The notes under the pieces were generated by a model. That model was not told the DNA's origin, searched no databases, and saw nothing but the letters and a program-made list of their open reading frames with translations. A program made the position numbers and the translations under genes. A DNA stretch of 64,000 nucleotides from Marthasterias glacialis. Lineage: Eukaryota > Echinodermata > Asteroidea > Forcipulatida > Asteriidae. This document shows positions 1 to 13,600 of the stretch, in pieces (within the stretch, counting starts at the first letter, position 1; the number at the start of each line of letters is the position of its first letter). The stretch is from positions 24,028,495 to 24,092,494 of the forward strand of contig OU452225.1 of assembly GCA_911728455.2 (NCBI GenBank). The letters are read 5' to 3'.

Positions 1-1379
1 ATTGAGAATCACTATAATTAGATTGAAAATCACTCTTTTCGATTGAGGCCAGGGACCAATCGTTTGCAGTTTGTCCCTAGTTCCAATCGAATAGAGTAAA
101 TTTCAACCGAGCCTACCATTTCTACTGTAAATTTGTGTAGTAGATTTTTTTTATAAACTTGACTTAATATTTAGTCTGTGGATGATTAGTCTATTCGTAA
201 AAAAAACACCTGATTGTCTACCATATTAAACCTTGGAGTAATAGAAATTTGGTTTAAATTCCTTCCTCCTCCATGGTTGAATCGAATTGACTTTTGATTC
301 TTGAAGGCAGGATAGATTAGATTGTATATTTTTCCTAAAAACGTATGCTATACCAAACCTTGAAGTTATCGACGGTTGGATCAGTCAATGTAAATATTTA
401 GGGGATTAGTATCGATTTTGAGAGTATTGATTATGAATTCGGTAATTTCAACCAAACCTACGCAACAATCAGGTTTCTACACTTCGTCTATCAGCGAAAC
501 TCGATCTGTTTGAATGTTTCAATAGTGTTTGTTTTAAACGAGTCATTTGTTTGACTTGGCAGGAAAAGACGTTAAAGGGAATGTTGTTTTAGTTTATTTC
601 ATTTCTGACTTTACTAATACGCAATTTATTTTCAAATATATGCATTACGTATTTACTATCTGTAAAATATTGTGTAAGTGGATCCACATTTTTCAAGAGT
701 TAGAAGTTTGTTTTGAACATTGTTTTGGTGACTGATTTATGTGTGTGTCGCGTGTGTTAATTTTATTTTGTATTCATATTTTATTTATTATTGTATACAT
801 TCATATAAAAACGAAAGTCTTTGATAACAGTTGCAGTCCCCCCACCCCGCTCATAATGATCCAGTTACCAATGAAACCAGAATTATCTGATGCAAAACAA
901 TGACTTTGTATTCTTCACTGCGGTGGAATGAGATAATTAATAGTTCAAAGATCATGTTCTCACTTGCAATTCAGCAATACACATTTACCTCATTTCTGCC
1001 CACTCTTGATTAAAAAAAACCACATAAATAAACTTGTTATTCCCCGGCCTAATTATTGTAAAATGTATCATACCTTTGAAAAAAAAAAAATGATATCACT
1101 GAATAGTACAGTTAAAAAAAATAATTGTTTTAATTTTTCGCCCCTCCCCCCCCCCCCCCCCCCCATCATAGTCTCTCTGTATGTACCCCACCGTGAAGGA
1201 TCCCACCAGTGGCAAGATGATTTCAATACAAATACTTACCAAGGGATATGTCTGGGCGGGGAGGGGATGGACAAGGGGAGGTGGGATGGGGGGTCACAGA
1301 GGACAGATTGGTATCAGATTATTCAAAACTGGAGTTACTAACTCAGTACAAACAACCGAACTGTCCTGCATCGATATAC

Positions 1380-1493
1380 AGTTATCGCGTTGTATGCTGA
1401 TTAGTTACAAGTAAGAAAGCCTCGCTGATAAAATATTGACCAATCACAGAGGAGTTTGTGACCGGAGCATTTCTGATATAGTTTAGAGGCAAC
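1380..1493 (+). promoter_or_regulatory. TTC4 proximal promoter / 5' UTR region
   Basis: A CCAAT box (1440-1444) followed by CACAG lies about 50 bases upstream of the TTC4 ATG. No TATA box is seen. The sequence around the start, GGCAACATGGC, is a good Kozak context. Where transcription starts cannot be told from sequence. CCAAT boxes bound by NF-Y are common in housekeeping promoters; use of this one is inference. Confidence 0.4.
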
Positions 1494-1697
1494 ATGGCGG
1501 ACAACACAAGCGACAACGTGGGTGCGATAGGCAACGTAGGTGACGGAGGTAACGCTGATGCTAAACTAGTTGCAGACTCGGAAGCATTGTTCGACAAGTA
1601 TGCAGAAGAAGCAGCCTCACATCCTAAATATGTTGATGAAGAACGAAGCGAACGTATACAGAAGGAAAATGAACATTTTAGGAGTAACTGGGAAACG
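1494..1697 (+). CDS. TTC4: TTC4 exon 1
   Basis: This exon holds 68 complete codons from the start ATG and ends in ...RSNWET at the donor ACG|GTAGGT, phase 0. The region is Asn/Gly-rich at first, then acidic and helical (EALFDKYAEEAASHPKY). It is the poorly conserved N-terminus of the family. Confidence 0.88.
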
Positions 1698-4600
1698 GTA
1701 GGTTGTCTAGTTTCCGGACATTTTCATACTCAATTATTGAGTCAATACCCTGCCTGGTGCAACCGGTTTCCGATCGGATAACAGGAAAATAGACCGATCC
1801 ATTAAGCCCCACCCCCTTACGTGTTGATCAATCACAGCCTTGGCTATGCCACCGAAAGTTCGACAAAAAGTCTGACACCCGAACACAATAAAAAGTAAAA
1901 TGTAAACATGACTGTCCTGACTCTATAAGTTATAGAGTCTAACGTTAGACCCAGCCCAGTGCCAGTGGGAGTGGGGGCAGTAATTTATACATAGCATTAG
2001 CAGTAACTGGGGCGCTGCACTCCTTTTTTGAGATCTTGACATTTTATCGGTCATACTGGCACAAAAGCCACAAGCCACAACGGAAAAAATGTCAAAATCT
2101 CAAAAAAGGAGTATAGCACCCCAGTTACTGGGTCTAGTCCAACTCCTAGTAGTACTTTAATAATAGTACTACTAGTACTACTACTACGAGCACTGTAGCA
2201 GTAGTAGTATTTTATAATTGTGTGCACGTTTATGCGGTCGCACTGAAAGCCGACGACCCCTGACGACAACTGCCGACAACACGCTTGAAATGCACTGAAA
2301 ACCCACCGTGCGACCCCGTTTATGTCATGCAATTCATTTAATGTTTGGTGAATTACTCAGTAAGGAATGTTTTCATTTTATACCCTAGTGTTGTACAACA
2401 CTTCGGGTAGACAAAATCATTTTGTGCCTTCCTGTATATTTTTACATAATTTATTTTCTTTAAAAATATTAGTCTTCGGGAAAGCCCACAAAAATAGGTA
2501 ATTTGCTAACATGGCGGGATTCCCTCTGTGATGTCATCATTGCATAATACATTCATGAGCTATTCAAGAGGTCAGTTCTGGGACAGGGTCCACCAAAGGA
2601 ACAACCAAAATGTGTTCTTTCTATTCAAAAATTCACTCATGAATATATTTTTAATGCATGTGACATCACAGAAGGAATTCAGCCATGTCAGCAAGTGACC
2701 CATTTTGGTTGGCGTTCCTGAAGACTATTATTTTTAAAGAAAATAATTCATGTAAAAATATACAGGAAGGCACAAAATGATTTTTCCAACCAAATTATTA
2801 AAATAAGGTGTAAAATAAAAACATCAATACTTAGTAATTCACCTAACCTTCAAAGACTAATGAGACACAAGTTGTGCTGCCACGTGTACTGTGGTGATAT
2901 AGCCAATGTTGTGATTGGTCGATATGTTTGGGGCGGGGCTTAATGGATTGGGCTGTTGTTCGGAAATGGAAACTAAATGAATATTTTCGAAACCTTGTCA
3001 AAAATGCCGTATCCGGCTGCCACTTTATCTCCCTTAATTCAGGTCAAATTATATTGTATCCTTAACTGTCCAGAAAGGTTGACAGAATGTATACAGAGAG
3101 GAACAGGAATTTTAAACATTAACAAAGTGTCGAAATCATGAAAAATAAGCCATTTTCACGTCTACGGTGGGCTTGACAATGCTACTCGCTAATAAATGCC
3201 ATTTTGGTTCCTTTGGTTTGGGCATGAGTGTGCAAAAATTCCGGCCGCGCAACGAAATGTCCGCTTGAATTTTTCTTTTTTTTAAAGGCCAATTCCCTGA
3301 GAGAAATATTTAAACAAGGGAAATAAAGCCCAACATCCATTAAAAAATCTAAAAAATCCCTCAGGAAGTGGCAGTCGGAAAGGGAAACTTTTCCCCCACC
3401 TTTTCACAAGACACTTTAAGTTCATAATCTGTTGAAATCCTGGAGTGGAAGTGTCATCGTTTCCAAACAACACCTATTTCCAATCACCAATTTTGATTCT
3501 CATTTACTGTGAGAATGGGCGAGATCCATGAGGACCAGTACCTCTATTGTGAAATCCACACTAGGCTTCAACTTAAGAATAAACTTTCCTGTCGATAGTG
3601 ACACCCAAAAGTTTATTCTCAAAAAGTCTCAATTTCGGTATAAATTACCCATAAACATTGCATATATCTAGAACCGGTTCGTAAGCGTGATGTAATTCCA
3701 CTGTAAGCCACGCCCACTTCACACAAACTGACTCCTCTGATTACCAAAAGCCCATAGAAGTTGCATTGACCTAGTTTTTCTTTGATGAATTATGCAAGAA
3801 AATTTTAATAATCGACTTTGCTTAAGTTACATGCGTTCTTCAAAGACTAATGTCTTCTCAGAATTAAAAGTTTCTGTCATAAGAAATGCCTTTGAACGAT
3901 GAAATGGGTGAGTTGGGGTAAAATTGCACACTGACGTATTGTAGTGATTGTCATGAATATGTAAATAAAGCAGTCAAGCGTGCCCGTGGCTGGCAGCCCC
4001 AAGCTGCTCATTCGACCACACGGCAGTCATGCTTCAGCCCCAGAAGTACTAACGTCTCCACCGTGTTTCCGTTGCACTATCCGGACAGCTGCGGCGCAAG
4101 GCTCGACCACCACACTTCATTGGCGACGAGGATAAAACAAGTTCTGGAGAGTTGTTGGTAATATTCCAATAGATAATTTTCAGATAGTGAAAACATTGGG
4201 CGTGCCGCAGATGCGCACATGTGTGACTCAATAACTTATAGCAACAGGATAGACTGTGTGTTGTGTAATACAGGTAAAAAAAACTGCACGTATCGCAAGG
4301 AGACAGGGTTCGCCCCGGTGTTCCTGGTTTGATCGGCTACAGATTGCGCCACAGCACCTTGTAAACCGTTACATGGTGCTATGTAAAGGAACAGATCTCA
4401 TACATGTACTTCAAAAAGCTTGGCATACCTTGCAGGAAAAAGTACTGAGCGCTTTGAGACGCCCATTGGGTGTGATAAAGTGCTATCGGGGGTGGAGGGG
4501 GGTGGACGTGATATTGCACAGTACCGATGGTCGTTACTGTTGGAACCCGTCCATTGTGGTAGAGGGTTGTTCCTTCTCCAATAAATCAAGAACACAAAGG

Positions 4601-7600
4601 AATTTTTAAATAAACACGTTTGTGGTACTAAGTTCAGTTTCCATGAATGTATGATAAATTACGCTTTTGAAAACAAGTCCATAGACTACTAAATTCATCT
4701 TGAAAGAAAAAGAAGAGAAACAGCAACAACTACAACACAACATTCACAGCGTCTGCAGTGAACTACGTGGTGAGCAGCGGGGCGAAGCCAGTGTGATACA
4801 ATGTAGACACCCCTAAACACTGCCAAAAAGTTCATCTATTTTGCAAAAACTTATCGTCCTACCCCGAACTTTTTTCTTTTAATGGAAAGAACAAACGGTG
4901 TTCTTTAATATCTGAAAGAATGAACAAAATCTTATCTGTTCTCACCAATCGATATTTGTAGTTTCACAATCAAACGTGCCAAAAGAATGGAATCACCCAA
5001 TGACTGGTTTGTATGCCTATACGTTGTTTTGACAGCGGCATACCATGTGTACACAGCGCGCGCTTACGCGGACGGTTGTACACACAATTTGTATTTGAAT
5101 TCGAAAGGGCTTTGCTCATATGTGCAGCTCGTTCGTAAATGAGAAGGTACCAACGTTGATGGCGCACTTTACTTTTCACCGCGCCCACCCCGCCCCCAAC
5201 CCGAAGCACTATATACTGTAATATAAGAGCTGCGTATTGGCTGAAATCTTGCTGGCTAGTTGTGGCCTGAATGCTAATAATTCAGACCTTTGTATTCTAT
5301 TGTCTGCAGGAGATGAAGAAGATACCAATATTTAACACTGACATGCCAGAGGATCTGGGTTCTGAAGATTCCAGTCTGTATGCTGCTTTTCAGGCAATCA
5401 AGTATGCTGAAGACGACCCTCCTGAAGGTTAGCCCTCATTTCTCAGACTACCTTCTCTTGTCAAGACTTCTTTCACTGATATGTCTGACAATTGCTTTAA
5501 TTTTGTTTTCAGGGAAAAGGAGGGTAATTTCTTTATTTGATTTAAAACCCTCGGAGCAACCACATTAATCAACAACTTCGCTGGATCCAGGAGGTTAAAA
5601 TTTTATCCACCCTGTGTTTAAGGTCAATAACCCACCCTGCAAGCCCAAAACCATTATAAATCACTGTGGGGTGAATTGGAGTGCCAGTCAAGACTTAGAC
5701 TTGTGTTGTTTACGACCAGTGTGCGGCGCAAGTTGTTTTCACAAAGTGCATACCGCCCTGTGCCAAGGGAATACTTGGCACAACTTGGCACAGGGTCAAT
5801 CAATTACTACACTGAGACAGGTGGCTGCTGTCTTTCAACACTCCTTACTCCGCAGTGCTTAGGGTCTGTCCAATGGGAGTCTACAGGCTTGTGGGGTATA
5901 CCACGGGTGAGGTTCACATGGAATCTTGGCCTTATTGGCCCATTGAAAAAAAAATTATGACCATATTTGGTAACAATTGGATTATTTTTTAACCTCCCTG
6001 CTGACACCAGGGTTGGGGATTGTGTTCATGAGTGTGATTATTTTTATGTAATATACAGGTATACTCTAGTATGATTATTATTAATTTTTTATAATGAGGG
6101 CCCATAATGAGGGCCTATAATGAGCTATGCTGGAAGGGTCACCCTCAATAAATATGGTTTTAAATTAAATTAACATTAAATTAAATTTGACGTCAGAGCA
6201 GGCAAGAACCCACAAAGATGATGGCAATCAGTGGTTCAAGAAGAAGAAATACAAGCTGGCCATCACAGCATATGACGAAGGACTGAAGAATAAGTTTGAC
6301 GATGGGAACCTACGGGCGGTGCTTTACACCAACAGAGCAGCTGCTAACTTCCATCTCGGTGAGTAGAATCAGTCTAAGGTCTCCCCCAGATTAAACAAGA
6401 AAGAAAGAAAGAGCGGAGTATTTAAACTAAAATCCTTGTGCTTTTGTGTCTTCTGCGATTGTCCTAGACTTGAAATCAAGTCTGTAAGTGAGTGGTATTA
6501 CATTCGTACCTGCCGCGACGTACAGAACATACGATCCTAGTTGTGGGAATGGTACGTACACCCTCGATCCCGATATGCGTGTGTTTTGCTCTAATTACAG
6601 ACTTGAATAACTTGCACCCAGCTTTGTACACAAGCTATGTAATTGCTACCATATTGGACTGAGCAGTCTGATTGGTAAAGAATTATGAAAATATGAATAT
6701 TCATGATACATCTTTCAGCCTATGCGTTATACCAAACGGTGGGCATCTCAGACGAGCTACCATTGGAAACTGATGCATATGCAATGTTGTAGCCGTATTT
6801 ATGAATAGTAATCAGAAAACATGTTAGTCAAGTCATTACACCACAGACCATATGCTACGTACGACGGTTGCACGAACGGTTGTCGCCCTTTAGCCTATGA
6901 ACATTGCATGAACGGCATCATGCATGGCGCTGGTAAATCTTCATTACTGACGGTTTACTCTGACTTACCCTCCGTTTGGTGGAAGTCTTTCTATGTCTCG
7001 TTATCCTCTTCTTGGAACAAAAGGACAATGGGCTGGAATCAGGGATGACACAATAAGGCCTGCATAAAAGCCCCAAAACAGCAAAATATTTGTTACCATC
7101 TGTCCTGTTTGTATGGGTGAAGCGAAGCATTACATGGCTTTTGCGTGGACTGTGCACGCTCAGCAGTGAAATATCTTTGTTCAGGTATTCCGATTTTACA
7201 CAATGGCCTGTCTAAATGTCGCCCTCTTGCTGACTCAAAAAAATATTTTCAGGGAATACACTTCATCCAGCGCCGAATGGTTTAGCTGCTCCAGGAAGTT
7301 GGGCCCTGGTTTATGGCCTCCTGGTCTTGTTGGCATGGTACACCAGTTAATGTCGGAGAGGTTAAAGTACCCTCAAGTCATACCTGCTGACCATAAGACC
7401 GGTCAATTTTGTCCAGTGATTGATGTGATCGTTTTGATACTCATACTCTCAAAGAGTAGTAGCCTGTGGTCTGTAGAAGACACCGATAATATTTCAGAGT
7501 TGCTATCCAGACTTCCTCGGTGTGATCCAACGAAGTCTCCCTGGAGCGCAATGAGAACCCCACCTCCTCGAGCGTTACAACCTTTTCTGGTAACTTTGTA

Positions 7601-10600
7601 GTTGGGAGGAGGGGGGGATTTGGCTCAAGAGAATGGAACTGTCGATATGGGTTTCTGTGCCAATAACGCCATCTGGCTGGTCGATTTCTAAAAAGGTGTG
7701 GAGAGCTGTCTGTTAATACAAACCCTGGAAATAGACCGATCCATTAAGCCCCGCCTGCAAACGTATTGACCAATCACAGCCTTGACAATGCCACTAAAAG
7801 TCCAACAAAAGTCCGACACGTTAAAAATCCAATTAGAAAAGTAAACAAACCGCCGCCATTGTTAGTAATAATAAGGATTTATAAAGAGCCATTCCATCTA
7901 GATCATGGCGCTAAGCAACAAAATGAAAACAAAGACATATCAAAGGGAAATTGGAAACAGGTGAGTTTTAGTCTGTTTTCTGAATGACGAAATATTGTCC
8001 AGTGTTCTGATTTTGGAAGGTAAATTGTTCCAGAGTTTAGGGCCGGCAATTATGAAGGCTTTGTCTGCGAAAGTATTCTTAGTTCTCGGCACTGACAACA
8101 GCGTACAATCACGGCAGGAACAAAGCCCAGGTCGACCAGGAACGTTGAGCTGAACAAGGTGGGCAAGGTACAGAGGAACACACTTGAAGATGAGGAGGGC
8201 AATCTTATAGATAATCCTTTGCCGAATGGGAAGCCAATGAAGATGGGAGAGTAGTGGGGAAGCAGATTCATTCCTCTCGGCAGAAAATAACAGGTGTGCA
8301 GCACGGTTTTGCAGTCGTTGCAGCTTATCAAGGTTAGATTCTGTGATACCGTAAAGAGTTGCCGTAAATCCCACAGCAGTGGTCCCTGTACAGTTGTGTA
8401 AAAGTGGTATAACAGTGTTCCTGTCTGCATTGTTCTTTGGACTCAAGGCGCTTCTCAAAAGGTCCCGAATTTAAATCCATACCATTCACGAAAACCATGT
8501 CTGTGAGTGTATCTGATACGTGTGTGTGGCCGCAACCGAACCACCGCTGCGATCGTGGCAAGAAAGTCACACCATGTGCTGTTGCTAGGCAGTTGCAAAG
8601 GTAGGCGGGGCTTAATGGATCGGTTTATTAACAACAACAACAATCTTCAAGTGGTGCCGCAGGGCATCATGGTGGCTTTAGGTTTCCGTTGGGAGATCTT
8701 TCTTTGCGTCGACTGCTATTGGTAGCTGCCGCCCGTTGAGGAGGCAAGAGATGGAGAAATATCTGCCTCATCATTAAGGCTGCTGAAGCTGTTTGACACT
8801 TTTTTCCAATGTGTAAAATGATTTAGAACAGTTAGGCTTGTTGCAACTGCAGCAAATCTATGACACTTTGCTATTTCCCTGTTCCTCGTATAAATACCAC
8901 ACTGACATCCTGGACACGAGGGCCCATTTCTGGGGCCGAAAAACTTTGCTATTTCCCAGTGCCTCATATGCCAGGGTGTTCAGGTTCATGCTTTCTTGAA
9001 AAGATGTGTTCTTACCATCAAGGGAAGATAAACATAACTCAATTAATATTCAAACCTCTTGAATTTATAGTCAGAGTCTGTAAATCTTCTAAAATATAAG
9101 TGTGAGGAGTCTCACAAGAAGAGACGGCCACTTTTTTCCAGTTTTCTTTTCCTCGTTGTGTAATCACACTCTCTTTGATTTATTTCCTTACATCTTCAGG
9201 AAACTACCGATCGTCCCTGAATGATGTCACCAAAGCAATAGAACACAGTCCTAGTCATATGAAGGCGTTAGTCCGAGGTGTAGAATGCTGTATGAAGCTG
9301 GAGAAGTACAAAGATGCAACTACGTGGTGCGATAATGCACTTAAGATATCCTTTTGTGTCTTTGTTATCAATTTTGCTAGTATGCAAGCTTTTTCACTAG
9401 ACAGCAAGTTTTTTTCACTAGGCGGCAAACTTTTTCACTAGTCTGCATGCTTTTCCACTAGTTTGAAGCTTTTTCACAAGACTGCAAGTTTTTCCACTAG
9501 ACGCCAAACTTTTTCACAAGTCTGCATGCTTTTTCACTATTTTGAAGCTTTTTCCCTGGTCCACAAACATTTCCACTAGTCCACAAGCTGCTTCACAAGT
9601 CTGCAAGCTTTTTCACTAGACTGCAGACTTGTCCACTAATCTGCAAGCTTTTTCACTAGCATGCAAGCTTTTTCACAAGACCGCAAGTTTTTTCACTAGT
9701 CTGCAAGCTTTTACCCTGGTCCACAAGCTTTTTCTCTAGTCCACAAGTTTGTTCACAAGTCTGCAAGCTTTTTCACTAGTCCGCAATCTTTTTCTCTAGT
9801 CCACAAGCTTTTTCACTAGTCCACAAGATTGTACACCCGTCGGCAAGCTTTTACCCTGGTCCACAAGATTTTTTAGCAGTCCACAAGCTTTTTCACTAGT
9901 CCACAAGTTTTTTCACTAGTCTGCAATCTTTTTCTCTAGTCCACAAGTTTGTTCACGAGTCGGCAAGCTTTCTCACTAGTCTGCAAGCTTTTTCACAAGT
10001 CCACAAGTTTGATCACTAGTTGCAAGCTTTTTCTCTAGTCCACAAGTTTGTTCACTAGTCGGCAAGCTTTCTCACGAGTCTGCAATCTTTTACTTTAGTC
10101 CCCAAGTTTGTTCACCCGCCCGCAAGCTTTCTCATTGGTCCACAAGCTTTTTTATCAGTCCACAAGCTTTTTCACAAGTACGTAAGTTTGTTCACTAGTC
10201 CACAAGCCTTTTCACTAGTCTGCAAGCTTTTTCACAAGTCTGCAATCTTTTTCTTTAGTCCCCAAGTTTGTTCACCCGCCCGCAAGCTTTTTCACTGGTC
10301 CACAAGCTTTTTTACCATTCCACAAGCTTTTTCACAAGTTTGCAAGTTTGTTCACTAGTCCACCAGCTTTTTCACTAGTCCGCAATCTTTTTCACTAGTC
10401 CACAAGTTTGTTCACTAGTCCACAAGCTTTTTCACTAGTCCGCAAGCTTTTTCACTGGTCCACAAGTTTGTTCACTAGTTGCAAGCTTACTCTGCAATCT
10501 TTTTTCTCTAGTCTGCAAGCTTTTTCACAAGTCTGCAATCGTTTTCACTAGTCCGCAGTCTTTTTCACTAGTCTGCAAACTTGTTCCATAGTCCGCAAGC

Positions 10601-13600
10601 TTTTTCACTAGTCCACAATTGATTTACTAGTCCATATCTCATAAGGATGCTATTTAACACTGAACTAGCCAGCCGGACCTCTCGTAGAGAATTTTGACCA
10701 ATACTCAGGTGCTTTAACAAGCAGTTGGCCAACGGACTGGCGTTAAGGGAGAATGCTGGTGGAATGGTCTATCGATAAGATATAGTGCCTACTGTTTGAG
10801 TACTTCTTCCGCACAATTCATCGTCTTTAAGATAGTAAAGTGCCTACTTTATTAGCACTCCATCCATACAAGCTTCATAATTTAGTTGTAATTTCCTTAA
10901 TTTGTTCATCACATTGCAGCAGATGATAAAAGAGTGCTGGAGATGAGGTCTGTTGCTGTTAAAAAATTAGTAAGTCATCAAGTCTTTGTTGTTGGAGGGT
11001 GGGCAAAAACAGTAACTTTATCAGCAGAACAAAGCTGCTCGTCTTTTATTCACATGTGGCAGGGAACAAAATTCTTCTGATTTACGGAGATATCTTCACT
11101 GGCTGCCAGTCAGAGGGAGAATCAAGTTCAATTTACCGCTTAACTGTTGAGTTTCCTGTCAGAGCGGTCTAGTCTGCCGAACTTAAGTTCTGTAGTTAAC
11201 AGCATGCCAGTCGCGACACTTGTGTCCTTGAGCAAGACACTTTACCATAATTGGTTTGTTCTTTTGATGGGACGTTAAGCCGTAGGTCCCATGTACAAGG
11301 ATGGGTAGTGCACGTTAAAGAACCCAGAACACTTATCATGAAAGAGTAGGGGTTTACCCCAGTGTTTCTGGTTCAGATAGCAAGCATCTTCATCTACAGG
11401 TTTCCTCAGGCTCCTGAGCTACAGTGATTAAGTTCGCTGTTGGGGCACCCTTGGTTTCATTAGGGAGAGGCGGGGGCGGGAGCTCAGAACCCTTGCCCCA
11501 CCCCAAATGGGATAAAAATAAAAATGGACAAATGATTGGTGCAATACATCAGAAGCACCCCAAATTATTGCTTTGCACCCGCTTGGCCCATCCCACACCC
11601 ACACAGAAAAATGTAAATATAGTTAGACAGGAACAGTGTTTATGTACTGTGTGACCATTCAGGCGGATGTGGGTAAAACAACATTTTTCGCCTCCTTAAA
11701 AATTTGCGAAAGAATTTTGTATACACTTTCAGTTTCAATGTTCAAAGTTTAATATTTGTAAAGAGGGATCCTGGTTGTAAATGAAGCTTTCACTGAGAAT
11801 AAAATATGTTTCTAGAAATAAAGAGAGCTGAAATAAACAAAAATAAAACAGTTTTGTAAATATCCTATAACCCTAGCAGTGTTCCGTATTTAAGACATGT
11901 AATGCAATGCATTTGAAGCTGTAGATTGCCTCTTTTTTCTTTTTTCTTTTTGTAAATTGCAAATAAAATTTGAAGCCCTAGTCAAGGTATACTCAACTTC
12001 AAAGCTGACCTTCTTTATTGTGACTATAGTGTGTTGTAACTCATACAAATTGCAATATAAATTGTAATCAGCCCAGGACACTGCCAGCAGTGGCTTAACC
12101 AGAGGGGGGTTGGAGGCCCCCCCTTCTTGCCCCCAAATGAGGTCGAAAAGAAATGCAATGCAAAATGAATGGTTTGATACACTAAACAGCCCCCCAAAGT
12201 TTTGTCTTTGCCCCCCGCTGCCCCCCCCCCTAAGAGAAAATGTCTGATAACGCGACTGACTGCAAGGGTTAAATCCCCAGCTCAACATTGGTAAACTGTA
12301 AATGCTTCCATTCTTTACACAAATTAAGATATTTGTAACAAATCCAACCTGTGAAATAGTCAGCTCTTTTTGTTGTTTTGTTTGCGAGAAAACGGTAAAA
12401 ATGCATTCAGCATTTTTGTACGCATTCCAATAGTTTTTGTCTTAATTTATTTATTATTTAAGAATGATAACACTTCAGGCAGAAATATTTTAAGGAAAGT
12501 TTTGTACCATAATTATCTTTATACCATGTAAGGTATATGTAAATCTGTAAAAAAAAATTGTTTTTCTTCATACCAATGTTGAGCTGGGGCTTTCAAAAGA
12601 AGATTGATTAGTGCATTATTTTCAGTTGATTTTCCTTTCTTTTTCTTTTTTTTTTATGATAGAAAATTATGGAAAGAGACCAGAGAAAACGCAAAGCTGA
12701 GGAGAAGTCTGCAAAAGCAAAGACCATGAAGATAGTTGACGCCATCCAAGTAAGTGTTCTTGAAACGGCAGATTGAAGTTTGTATTTGAAGACGTGGAAA
12801 CTATTTTGAAGGCTTAGAAAGGGCACGATTGTCCCCTGAAAGTGAGGCTTAAGGTCAAATTCAGGTTTGTGATGCACTCCTTTCCCAATAGATAGTGATC
12901 TAATGGAAGTGGGAACAAAACTTACTTAAGTCGCTAACCTCACGTTAAAACGGTGTAAAATGCCTTTTTATTTTATACCCATTCAGAGCAACACTTGAAA
13001 CATGACGTCATTTGTTGTCAACAATGAATGGGTCTGTACATTCCATAGATGCATTTGGTATTCGAAAGGTCAAAATCAATGCCGTTTTGATTAAATATGA
13101 TGGAAATTCAGGAATAAACTAAAATGACGATGACTAGAGCAGGCTAGTCAAAACTTTGAGACCAATTAATAACGCTGTTTGATTAAATATGATGGAAATT
13201 CAGGAATAAACTAAAATGACGATGACTAAAGCAGGCTAGTCAAAACTTTGAGACCAATTAATAAACTCACTCTGCAGCAGTGAAGTTAGAAGTCCCCTCG
13301 ATCCACTAAGCAAAAGTAGTAGTAGTCCCAGCCGATTTCCTACCTCCCCAGGTAGTACTTAATAAGCAGGACAGCTCTTTTCCGAACTAAGTTGTCTCCC
13401 GAATTCCAAAATCTACTCTGCGCAGGCCTCAATCTTAAGAAAAACAGGGGCAGGCCTTTGCTGGCCAAATCAGATAAACTGTACAAGGGCATGCTGGCCA
13501 AGTTGGTAGTGACAGTGCAATATTTCTGAAGGGCATGCTGGCCACCTCGACAGGGCATGAAGCCAATGGCCTCGGTGGCCTCGGTAGTAGAATAATAACA

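Larger units (their letters stand above)
1788..2955. mobile_element. TIR element (AATAGACCGATCC family), copy 1, with nested insertions
   Basis: The left end reads AATAGACCGATCCATTAAGC at 1788 and the right end is the inverted GGGGCTTAATGGATTGGGCT ending near 2955. Subterminal sequence (CAATCACAGCCTTGGCTATG) is shared with the copies at 7730 and 23283. It lies in TTC4 intron 1 and carries no transposase ORF. Two other inverted-repeat elements sit inside it. Confidence 0.75.

Noticed and set aside
1-1379. Upstream gene at the window start
   Set aside because: AT-rich DNA with no splice-supported open frame; only short frames starting at non-ATG codons.
964-1414. Open frames upstream of TTC4 as a coding exon
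   Set aside because: They run through poly-A and poly-C tracts; composition is not protein-like and no splice logic supports them.
7940-8458. Complete reverse-transcriptase gene
   Set aside because: Only the C-terminal, post-catalytic motifs are present; the ends of the open frame run into flanking TIR-element sequence.
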